Below, in pieces: positions 1 to 6,421 of a DNA stretch of 8,310 bases. The notes under the pieces were generated by a model. It did no database searches. It saw only the letters and a list, made by a program, of their open reading frames with translations, and was not told the origin of the DNA. This DNA is from Proteiniphilum sp. (GTDB lineage Bacteria; Bacteroidota; Bacteroidia; Bacteroidales; Dysgonomonadaceae). A program made the position numbers and the translations under genes. The stretch is from the NCBI GenBank assembly GCA_031284475.1, contig JAISZV010000059.1, positions 1-8,310 of the forward strand, given 5' to 3'. Positions within the stretch are counted from its first letter, which is position 1. Each line of letters opens with the position of its first letter.

Positions 1-1
1 C

Positions 2-1450
2 GGCATTGTAGAACAATACGGCGTGCAGGGGCTGGCCATCGCCACCGTGCTCGCCGGCGTAATGCTCCTGCTGATGGGCTTCCTGAAACTGGGAGCAGTC
101 ATCAAATTCATACCTTATCCTATTGTCATCGGTTTCACGAGCGGCATCGCCCTGACCATCTTCTCCACGCAGATAAAAGATTTTTTTGGGCTGGCCACCC
201 CGGCATTACCATCAGAATTTTTTGAGAAATGGGCTGTTTACCTGCGGCATTTAGGTTCTATCAACTGTTGGGCGGCGCTCATCGCTATAACAAGCGTAGC
301 CATTATCGTGATCACTCCAAAAATATCGAAAAAAGTACCGGGCTCACTCGTAGCACTTGTCGTAATGACATTGGCCGCCTATCTGATGAAAACCTGCGGA
401 GGCATTACAAGCATAGAAACTATTGGCGACAGGTTTGTGATCAACAGTGAACTGCCTGATATGGAACAAATACCGCTAAGCCTCGAAAGTATCCGTTTAC
501 TGTTCCCCTCCGCTTTTACCATTGCCATGCTGGGAGCCATCGAATCGCTCTTATCCGCTACGGTAGCAGATGGAACAACAGGACACAAACACAATTCCAA
601 TATGGAGTTGGTAGCGCAGGGCGCCGCCAATATAATCTCTCCGTTTTTCGGAGGGATTCCCGCCACCGGAGCCATTGCACGTACGATGACCAATATCAAC
701 AACGGCGGGAGGACTCCTGTCGCAGGGATCATCCATGCCGTGGTACTTTTGCTTGTCGTCCTGTTCCTGGGCAACCTCACACGGCATATCCCCATGGCTT
801 GCCTGGCAGGCGTACTGGTTGTCGTAGCATATAATATGAGCGAATGGCGCACATTCGCATCGCTCACCAAACAATCGAGATCGACTATGGGCATTTTGAT
901 GACAACCTTTCTGCTCACCGTTATTTTTGATCTTACCATCGCCATAGGAGTCGGCCTGATGTTTGCCATTTTCGGTTTTCTGAAAAGACTGAGCGAAAAC
1001 ACGCAAGTGTCGCGTACTACCGGAAGCATTGACCTCGCGAAAGAGGTGGAATCCCATTCCGGCGATATGCAGGAGGAGGTTCTTCACCTGCCTGACGGCG
1101 TCGAAGTCTACGAGATCGAAGGCCCTTTTTTCTTCGGAGTAGCCGCCAAATTCGATGAGATAACGCGGGAATTGGGAGACCATCCGCGTATCCGTATCAT
1201 CCGTATGCGCAAGGTGCCGTTTATCGACTCAACCGGACTGAACAACTTGGAAATACTGTGCCGCCGCTCAAAGAAAGAGAAGATCCGGATCATCCTCTCA
1301 GGCGTAAAAGATACCGTGCGCGAGAGCATCGAAAAGTCCGGTATTCCACAGACCATCGGCCGGGAAAATATTTGTTCCAATATTCATCTGGCAGTAGAAA
1401 GGGCGTATGCGCTGGATGCGGAACTGAAACAAAACAGCGACCAATCATAA
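2..1450 (+). CDS. SulP/SLC26-family anion permease with STAS domain, 5'-truncated by window edge
   Basis: This is an inner-membrane secondary transporter for an inorganic anion (sulfate, bicarbonate or similar). The frame is open from base 2 with no stop upstream. The GTG at 23 lies inside conserved membrane sequence, so the true start is outside the window. By family size (about 550 residues) roughly 70-80 N-terminal residues are missing. Counting from the first visible codon, hydrophobic segments run to about residue 327. They include the family-typical stretch KFIPYPIVIGFTSGIA (about 35-50) and, at about 193-237, a loop with GHKHNSNMELVAQG, GGIPATGAIAR and a Gly-Arg-Thr-Pro motif. The C-terminal STAS domain (about 366-470) has the hallmark IDSTGLN (408-414), the loop region phosphorylated in anti-sigma-antagonist relatives. 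Family membership is seen in the sequence; the transported ion is not. No clear terminator follows the stop codon. The frame is intact to a normal end just after STAS. Confidence 0.95.
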   Translation, partial: GIVEQYGVQGLAIATVLAGVMLLLMGFLKLGAVIKFIPYPIVIGFTSGIALTIFSTQIKDFFGLATPALPSEFFEKWAVYLRHLGSINCWAALIAITSVAIIVITPKISKKVPGSLVALVVMTLAAYLMKTCGGITSIETIGDRFVINSELPDMEQIPLSLESIRLLFPSAFTIAMLGAIESLLSATVADGTTGHKHNSNMELVAQGAANIISPFFGGIPATGAIARTMTNINNGGRTPVAGIIHAVVLLLVVLFLGNLTRHIPMACLAGVLVVVAYNMSEWRTFASLTKQSRSTMGILMTTFLLTVIFDLTIAIGVGLMFAIFGFLKRLSENTQVSRTTGSIDLAKEVESHSGDMQEEVLHLPDGVEVYEIEGPFFFGVAAKFDEITRELGDHPRIRIIRMRKVPFIDSTGLNNLEILCRRSKKEKIRIILSGVKDTVRESIEKSGIPQTIGRENICSNIHLAVERAYALDAELKQNSDQS

Positions 1451-1461
1451 AGGCCAACCGC

Positions 1462-1680
1462 ATGGATAACCGGTACTGCCAACTCACAGATTAGCCACCC
1501 GCTACAAAGAAAGAACCGGAGCTTTGCGGTTGGAACATTTCGGACGAGACATTGAAAATCATACGGAAACCCTCATTCCTGTTTTTCGGCCGCTTCAAAC
1601 AACTCTTCGGTGAACTGAATAAAAAACACGCATTGAACCGGCAGCTTATCCCCTACTTCATCTTGCTCCTTCCGGGTTAA
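1462..1680 (+). pseudogene. ygiQ: Relic of ygiQ (YgiQ-family radical SAM protein), internal fragment
   Basis: Translated pieces match, from memory of the family, the end of the YgiQ radical-SAM domain. One frame gives RYCQLTD (1471-1491) and then a TAG at 1492. The frame starting at 1491 gives LATRYKERTGALRLEH (to 1538), recalling the family stretch ending in L-A-P-E-H with Ala-Pro lost. The first frame then resumes with SDETLKIIRKPSF, FGRFKQLFGELNKKH and NRQLIPYF (1540-1660), against the family pattern of a MRKP/MxKP motif, an FKxxFD segment and LIPYFISSHPG. It ends ILLLPG-stop at 1680, where intact proteins continue with a long tail. About 70 codons survive of a protein usually near 600-700 residues. 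Two frame changes, an internal stop, missing ends and no usable start make this a decayed copy. It sits between sulP and the NigD-like gene. An alternative is chance resemblance, which I think unlikely given the run of matches in order. Confidence 0.72.
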
Positions 1681-1758
1681 ACAACGTTAAATAACAAAGA
1701 AATCCTGTTTTTCATGCAGCGTTTTTCCGTTTTACGCATCTGATATAAAAAAAGAGGA

Positions 1759-1766
1759 CAAATTTG
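1759..1766 (+). promoter_or_regulatory. Weak candidate -7 box for the NigD-like gene
   Basis: CAAATTTG differs from the Bacteroidota -7 consensus TAnnTTTG only at the first base. It would start transcription about 70 bases before the ATG at 1843. No convincing TTTG-type -33 element lies 19-21 bases upstream. It overlaps the 5' arm of the inverted repeat at 1763-1828. This rests on motif similarity in AT-rich DNA, so confidence is low. Confidence 0.25.
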
Positions 1767-1828
1767 TATGAAACAAGCATGTTAATTATTAGCTCCCAAA
1801 GTATAACAGGGCAAGTTTCATATACAAA
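1763..1828. repeat. Inverted repeat upstream of the NigD-like gene
   Basis: TTTGTATGAAAC (1763-1774) is complementary to GTTTCATATACAAA (1815-1828), giving 12 pairs with a two-base TA bulge and a 40-base loop. The 3' arm ends 14 bases before the ATG at 1843. It could be an operator, a fold in the mRNA leader, or a chance match; the arm length argues against pure chance, but no function is shown. Confidence 0.5.
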
Positions 1829-1842
1829 AATGCAACAATCGC

Positions 1843-2577
1843 ATGAAGAAAACAGTATTGACATATAGCTTCGTTTTGATCGGACTTCTCCTGATCATGC
1901 CCTCTTGTGACGATAATTCAAAATCGCTGGGAAGTTTCCGTATCAATATCGCCACCGTTATACCGGAGGATCAAAACGCGTACTCGCTTTTGCTGGACGA
2001 CGGCACACACTTATGGCCTGCTGCCAGCGATGTAAGATACGCGCCAAAAAACAATCAACGCGTCTTTCTGAATTATACCATTCTTTCGGAGAAGCAGGGT
2101 GAATACGATCACTATATTAAAGTGAACGATATATGGAATATCCTTACCAAACAGGCTATTGAACTGAATGCGCAAAACGAAGACAGTATAGGCAACGATC
2201 CGGTAAAAGCCAAGGCCGTTTGGGTAGGTGGGGACTATCTGAACGTATCGTTCATGTTCAATTACGGCGGCGTCAAACCGCACGCAATCAACTTGGTTAA
2301 GAATACGCTTTCTGACGAAGCATCGCCCGACGCAATCGATCTGGAATTTCGCCATAATTCCTATCAAAGCGCACAAACAAGGTTCTATGAAGGATTCATC
2401 TGTTTCGACCTGAAACCTTTCAGGGTAGATGACGCCGACTCGGTGAACCTCTCCATTAAAGTGAAAGAGTGGAGCGGAGAAACAACATACGATGTGGTTT
2501 ACAGGTATAATCAGCCGGCGATGGAAGCAACCACCCGAATGCCCATACCTGTAATATCATCCAATGAATACTATTAA
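1843..2577 (+). CDS. NigD-like lipoprotein
   Basis: This 244-residue protein is a predicted lipoprotein of the NigD-like family, which is common in Bacteroidales and, as I recall, named after a gene of the Prevotella nigrescens nigrescin locus. Residues 1-22 are a signal peptide: a KK n-region, a hydrophobic core and a lipobox ending PSC, with Cys22 as the lipidation site. The acidic DDN just after the Cys resembles signals that send Bacteroidota lipoproteins to the cell surface. Family marks are LDDGTHLWPAA (51-61) and RVFLNYTIL (73-81) in the N-terminal domain. The C-terminal domain has YDHYIKVNDIWNILTK (88-103), DSIGNDP (114-120), WVGGDYLNVSF (127-137), LEFRHN (167-172) and FDLKPF (188-193). 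Length is normal and the frame is intact. The ATG at 1843 is chosen because it directly begins the signal peptide. The biochemical role is unknown. It appears to be a single-gene unit, bounded by a relic upstream and a terminator downstream. Confidence 0.9.
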   Translation: MKKTVLTYSFVLIGLLLIMPSCDDNSKSLGSFRINIATVIPEDQNAYSLLLDDGTHLWPAASDVRYAPKNNQRVFLNYTILSEKQGEYDHYIKVNDIWNILTKQAIELNAQNEDSIGNDPVKAKAVWVGGDYLNVSFMFNYGGVKPHAINLVKNTLSDEASPDAIDLEFRHNSYQSAQTRFYEGFICFDLKPFRVDDADSVNLSIKVKEWSGETTYDVVYRYNQPAMEATTRMPIPVISSNEYY

Positions 2578-2636
2578 ATTATTGAAACCACAATTGAATT
2601 AGTTCTATTTCTTATATGACTTTTTGATTTTCCAAT

Positions 2637-2677
2637 AGCCGTAAGGCCTCTGTGAAGAGGTCTTGCGGCTTGCTTTT
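2637..2677 (+). terminator. Rho-independent-type terminator after the NigD-like gene
   Basis: AGCCGTAAGGCCTC (2637-2650) pairs with GAGGTCTTGCGGCT (2657-2670) across a six-base loop TGTGAA. This gives 14 continuous pairs, two of them G-U. It is followed by TGCTTTT, a short and imperfect U tract. It lies 59 bases beyond the stop at 2577, as expected for the end of that transcript. The last two stem bases and the U tract are also the start of the first copy of the 29-base direct repeat. Confidence 0.75.
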
Positions 2678-2697
2678 CCGGTAAACAGATGTTATAT
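2669..2697. repeat. 29-base perfect direct repeat, copy 1
   Basis: This copy is identical over 29 bases to 2734-2762; the copies start 65 bases apart with 36 bases between. Each contains TTTTCCGGTAAA (here 2674-2685), a near-palindrome around CCGG with one mismatched pair per half-site. Copy 1 begins inside the 3' foot of the terminator hairpin. It may be a duplication, a protein-binding site, or a target of recombination. Only the identity itself is seen. Confidence 0.9.
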
Positions 2698-2733
2698 GCT
2701 GATGGAAAAACTACCTGGCAGCAAACAAGTTGA

Positions 2734-2762
2734 CTTGCTTTTCCGGTAAACAGATGTTATAT
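2734..2762. repeat. 29-base perfect direct repeat, copy 2
   Basis: This second copy of the unit at 2669-2697 has its CCGG-centred near-palindrome at 2739-2750. It ends 39 bases before the predicted -7 box of susC, placing it roughly at -45 to -80 relative to a start near 2815. That is a plausible position for an activator site. Confidence 0.9.
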
Positions 2763-2765
2763 AGC

Positions 2766-2786
2766 ATATAAAAAATATTTTTATAT
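2766..2786. promoter_or_regulatory. AT-only inverted repeat at the -33 position of the susC promoter
   Basis: ATATAAAAA (2766-2774) and TTTTTATAT (2778-2786) are perfect inverted arms around a three-base centre. They cover the place where a -33 element would sit for the -7 box at 2802. This could be an operator, but the DNA here is almost all A and T, so a chance palindrome is possible. Confidence 0.3.
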
Positions 2787-2801
2787 TTATTTTTTTTATT
2801 A

Positions 2802-2809
2802 TATCTTTG
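2802..2809 (+). promoter_or_regulatory. Bacteroidota -7 promoter box for the susC-susD operon
   Basis: TATCTTTG matches the TAnnTTTG consensus of the main Bacteroidota sigma factor in all fixed positions. It sits after a terminator and before the susC-like gene on the same strand. Transcription should begin near 2814-2817. No TTTG-type -33 element is seen 19-21 bases upstream, which would suit a promoter that needs an activator. Confidence 0.65.
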
Positions 2810-2814
2810 CATCG

Positions 2815-3204
2815 GTATACTATTATAATGAAATTAAAACTCAGGAATAAAACCATAAAGTACAGTAATTTATATCCTGTAAAAGTGAATTTTTACACAT
2901 AGTAAAGCAACTCTAATATATTGAGTGAGGATTATTTTTACCCGCAATCAGCACAGTTCAGTATGCAGGCAGAGGAAAGATAACAAACTAATAGATAGAA
3001 CTTAAGAATAAAACATAGTATAGGCATACGAAATATCCGGATCGTTAATTCAAAAAGCAATTAAAAAGGTTTGAAAAAGAGTTATTAGAAACGTGTTTGA
3101 CAATTTTATAAAATAAAATATCGCCTTTTTTATTTGAAGCATAAGAGCATAATGAATTTTATCAGCATTTATCAATATTTATTATTAATTTAAATCAATG
3201 AAGT
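2815..3204 (+). other. Long AT-rich 5' leader of the susC-like gene
   Basis: If the box at 2802 is the promoter, the mRNA has about 390 untranslated bases before the susC ATG. The stretch is very AT-rich, unlike the more balanced coding sequence. It holds a small hairpin (2878-2897), a CCGG-centred palindrome ATCCGGAT (3035-3042), and three loosely repeated ten-base units of the ATTTATC type (3157-3186) just ahead of the start. I recognise no known riboswitch and no protein gene. The start region lacks a Shine-Dalgarno sequence, as is usual in this phylum. Confidence 0.5.
2878..2897 (+). other. Small hairpin in the susC leader
   Basis: TGTAAAA (2878-2884) pairs with TTTTACA (2891-2897) around a six-base loop GTGAAT. 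It lies about 60 bases after the predicted start of transcription. The stem is seven pairs and AT-rich, so it is weak alone; no U tract follows, so it is not a clear terminator. Confidence 0.35.
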
Positions 3205-6200
3205 ATGTATACGTATCGTAAGAAATGGAAAAACCTGATATCGAAAAAGATGTTGTTTTTCCTGTTTGTTTTTATTACATCCGTAACCTTACAGGCCCAA
3301 CAAAGAATTGTGCGAGGTGTGGTTACAGATAACATGAGTGAACCGTTGATCGGAGTAAGCGTTATTGTGAAAGAGGCTTCCTCAACCGGGGTTATTACCG
3401 ATATCGACGGCGCTTTTTCCATCACTGTGCCGGAAAACAGCACTTTGATATTCTCCTATGTGGGGTTTGCTTCGCAGGAAGTACCCGTTGGCAACCGGAC
3501 GGAATTGAATGTTATTCTGCTGGAAGACCAACAGATGTTGGAAGAAGTGGTAGTTGTGGGCTACGGCACGCAAAAGAAAATAAACCTCACCGGCGCAGTC
3601 GCTACAGTAGGCAAAGACAGGCTCGAAAACCGCTCCGTAACCTCGCTCACGCAAGCGCTGCAAGGAACGGTGGCCAACCTGAACATCTCCACTTCAAACG
3701 GAGCTCCCGGTACTGATCAAAGCATCAACATCCGAGGCTATACCGGGATAGCGGTGAACGAAGACGACCCCAATAACGTCAGCGGACGGAGACTTAGATC
3801 GGCAGCCCCGCTTATCGTAATAGACGGCGTTCAGGGCGGAGACCTCAGCACGATTAACATAAACGATATTGAGAACATCTCCGTACTCAAAGACGCCGCT
3901 TCGGCAGCCATCTACGGATCAAGCGCGCCCTACGGCGTTATTCTCGTTACCACAAAAAAGGGAAGCAAGGGAAAACCGGTGATCACGTATAACAACAATT
4001 TCGGACTTTCCCAGCCAATCAACCTCCCGCATTACGTAAACTCGCTCGATTTTGCGCTGGCTTTCAATGAAGTTGCCGACAATTCAAAAGTAGGCGCCAT
4101 GTTCGACCAAAGTACAATAGACAAAATCAAAGACTACCAAGCGGGAAAAATCACGGATGAAACCGGCCCTAACCCTACCAGCGACGGCTGGTTGTCATGG
4201 AACGCCGCATGGGGTAACAACGACTGGTTTGATATTTACTTCAAGAAACAAAGCTTCAGCCAACAGCACAATGTGGGCGTGTCGGGCGCTACCGAAACCT
4301 CGTCCTATTACGCCGGTTTAGGCTATACGCAACAAGACGGTCTGTACAATTACGCAAACGACGTTTACCGCCGCTACAATGCTCGTACAAACATGTCTTC
4401 CACGCTGAACAGCTGGCTCACGTTCAACTTCCGGGGCGCTTTTTCACGTTCGGAAACCAACCTGCCTTACAGCTATTCGGGTTTTACGGGCAGCTCAGAT
4501 TATTCCTACGGTTATTTTCACCAGTTAGGCCGTACATTCCCTACCGTGCCGGTTAAAAATCCCGACGGCACTTATTCCGAAGGCGGCGGCATAGGGGCAT
4601 TCACAGACGGCGGACGCAACAAATCGACCAGCGACAACGCCACGCTCACCGGTGAATTTGTGCTCAACCTTTTACCCGGATGGAACGCTACGCTTAATTA
4701 TACGTATGACGGCGTATATTATGAAGACAGCAAGCACAAAAAAACCTTCTACATCACAAGACCGAGTGGGGAAAAATATGCACGGGGAAGCACTTCTCCC
4801 AATTCGCTCGAACGCAACATGTACAAAAATCAGCATCATACGATCAATGCTTTCACATCGTATGAAAAAAGTATCGGCGAACATTATTTCAAAGCGTTGG
4901 CCGGCTTTACGCAGGAATCGTACGACAATCTGAAAATGACCGGTTCCAACGACAACCTTTACACCGACGAAGTACTCTCGTTAAGCGCTACTTTCGGAAC
5001 TAACCGCAACGCTACCGACGCACTTTCGCAATTAGCCATCCGGGGCGCTTTCGGACGTATCAACTATAGTTTTGAGGATAAATACCTCCTTGAACTGAAC
5101 GGCCGGTACGACGGTACGTCCCGCTTCCTGACCGATGTGCGTTACAAATTCTATCCCGGCGTTTCGGCAGGATGGATCGTGTCGAGGGAAGCATTTTGGG
5201 AACCGCTCCAAGAGTATGTGAACCACCTGAAAATACGGGGATCATACGCCAGCGTGGGCGACCAGGCTTTCACCGATAAATACTACCCGTTTTATCCCGA
5301 ATTAGGCAGCAACCCGCCCACAAGCACAAACTGGGTTTTCTCCTCCGGACGGGAATCGGCCATCTATCAGCCCCGATTAGTCAATTACGACCTTACATGG
5401 ATTACAACCAATACGCTTGGGGTTGGCGTAGATATGGCATTCTTCAACAACCGCCTTAATTTCAATTTCGACTGGTATCGCCGCCACGCAAAAGATTTTG
5501 CAGGCCCGGGCAAAGAACTCCCCGCACTTTTGGGAATATCTGCTCCTCTGATGAACAATGCCGAAACGGAAACAAAAGGTTTTGAAATCACACTGGGATG
5601 GAAAGACAAAATAGGCCAGGTTTCTTACGGAGTCAGCGCAGTGCTTGGCGATTATAAAGGAAAGGTACTCAAATTCGACAACCCTACCAAACTGATTTCC
5701 AACATGTGGTATGACGGCATGACGATGGGCGAAATCTGGGGTTATGAAACCGTAGGCCTGTTCAAAGACCAGGCGGAAATCGACGCCACCGACCAATCGT
5801 ACATCAACGCCAACTGGTATGTTGGAGACGTGCATTACAAAGACCTGAACAACGACAACAAAATCAATATCGGAAAAAATACGGTAGATGATTCGGGCGA
5901 CCGTAAAGTGATAGGCAACTCCACGCCTCGTTATAACTTCGGTATAAATCTCAATGCCGAATATCACGGGTTCGATGCTACAATCTTTTTGCAGGGCGTA
6001 GGAAAGCGGGACATGATGTTTGCCTCCAATGCCAACTATTTCTGGGGCTTCACGGGCGGAGAATGGCAGTCGGCATACTTTACCGTACATACCGACCGCT
6101 GGACGGAAGAAAATCCCAACGGATATTTCCCCCGCGCCTACTTCAATACGACAAAAAACTTGCAGCCGCAAACACGCTATCTGCAAAATGCGGCCTACCT

Positions 6201-6411
6201 GCGCTTCAAAAACCTGCAATTGGGTTATACTATTCCAAAAACATTCACCGATAAGATTAAGTTCCAACGGGCAAGAGTGTTTGTCAATGTAGAAAACCTG
6301 GCGACTTTCACCGGTTTGATGAAAATCATCGACCCCGAAATTGTCAACTCCGAGGCCAAAGTATATCCATTGCGGAGAACATGGGCGGGCGGTATAAACA
6401 TTACTTTTTAA
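3205..6411 (+). CDS. SusC/RagA-family TonB-linked outer membrane transporter
   Basis: This is a 1068-residue TonB-dependent importer barrel, a usual length for the family. Residues 1-31 form a signal peptide: basic n-region, core LFFLFVFITSVTL, likely cleavage after LQA31. A carboxypeptidase-regulatory-like beta-sandwich follows (about 34-107). Next come EEVVVVGYGTQKK (113-125) and the plug (about 120-255) with LIVIDGV (203-209) and the SusC signature region around VLKDAASAAIYGSS (227-240) and GVILVTTKKG (244-253). The rest is the 22-strand-type barrel, ending in a terminal Phe (GGINITF). Where many relatives have SRAANG or SRAPFG in the signature, this has SSAPYG. There is no STN domain, so control by a FecR-type anti-sigma partner is unlikely. 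ATG 3205 gives a full signal peptide; Met16 (3250) would also leave a short one. It forms an operon with the SusD-like gene 10 bases downstream. The substrate is unknown. Confidence 0.97.
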   Translation: MYTYRKKWKNLISKKMLFFLFVFITSVTLQAQQRIVRGVVTDNMSEPLIGVSVIVKEASSTGVITDIDGAFSITVPENSTLIFSYVGFASQEVPVGNRTELNVILLEDQQMLEEVVVVGYGTQKKINLTGAVATVGKDRLENRSVTSLTQALQGTVANLNISTSNGAPGTDQSINIRGYTGIAVNEDDPNNVSGRRLRSAAPLIVIDGVQGGDLSTININDIENISVLKDAASAAIYGSSAPYGVILVTTKKGSKGKPVITYNNNFGLSQPINLPHYVNSLDFALAFNEVADNSKVGAMFDQSTIDKIKDYQAGKITDETGPNPTSDGWLSWNAAWGNNDWFDIYFKKQSFSQQHNVGVSGATETSSYYAGLGYTQQDGLYNYANDVYRRYNARTNMSSTLNSWLTFNFRGAFSRSETNLPYSYSGFTGSSDYSYGYFHQLGRTFPTVPVKNPDGTYSEGGGIGAFTDGGRNKSTSDNATLTGEFVLNLLPGWNATLNYTYDGVYYEDSKHKKTFYITRPSGEKYARGSTSPNSLERNMYKNQHHTINAFTSYEKSIGEHYFKALAGFTQESYDNLKMTGSNDNLYTDEVLSLSATFGTNRNATDALSQLAIRGAFGRINYSFEDKYLLELNGRYDGTSRFLTDVRYKFYPGVSAGWIVSREAFWEPLQEYVNHLKIRGSYASVGDQAFTDKYYPFYPELGSNPPTSTNWVFSSGRESAIYQPRLVNYDLTWITTNTLGVGVDMAFFNNRLNFNFDWYRRHAKDFAGPGKELPALLGISAPLMNNAETETKGFEITLGWKDKIGQVSYGVSAVLGDYKGKVLKFDNPTKLISNMWYDGMTMGEIWGYETVGLFKDQAEIDATDQSYINANWYVGDVHYKDLNNDNKINIGKNTVDDSGDRKVIGNSTPRYNFGINLNAEYHGFDATIFLQGVGKRDMMFASNANYFWGFTGGEWQSAYFTVHTDRWTEENPNGYFPRAYFNTTKNLQPQTRYLQNAAYLRFKNLQLGYTIPKTFTDKIKFQRARVFVNVENLATFTGLMKIIDPEIVNSEAKVYPLRRTWAGGINITF

Positions 6412-6421
6412 TCATCATTAA

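Noticed and set aside
379..1183. Two overlapping minus-strand open frames of over 200 codons inside sulP
   Set aside because: Both lie opposite conserved permease and STAS sequence, overlap each other, and have protein-unlike composition.
1454..1533. Perfect nine-base inverted repeat CCAACCGCA / TGCGGTTGG after sulP
   Set aside because: The arms are 62 bases apart, no U tract follows, and the 3' arm falls inside the ygiQ relic, so it is not a credible terminator.
2669..2762. Two 29-base repeats with a 36-base gap, the size of a CRISPR repeat-spacer unit
   Set aside because: Only two copies exist, no third partial copy follows, no cas gene is visible, and copy 1 overlaps a terminator stem.
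3066..3073. AAGGTTTG as a second -7 box closer to susC
   Set aside because: It misses the leading T of TAnnTTTG and has no -33 partner; the box at 2802 matches better.
3103..3114. Perfect palindrome ATTTTATAAAAT in the susC leader
   Set aside because: It consists only of A and T in a very AT-rich stretch, where such palindromes are expected by chance.
3198..3221. ATG just before susC opening a seven-codon frame MKYVYVS
   Set aside because: It is very short, overlaps the susC start out of frame, and could easily arise by chance; ATG 3205 leads straight into a proper signal peptide.
5377..6267. Open frame of 296 codons on the minus strand inside the susC-like gene
   Set aside because: It is wholly antisense to a clear SusC coding region, resembles no family I know, and has no promoter or separate spacing; it looks like a shadow of codon bias.
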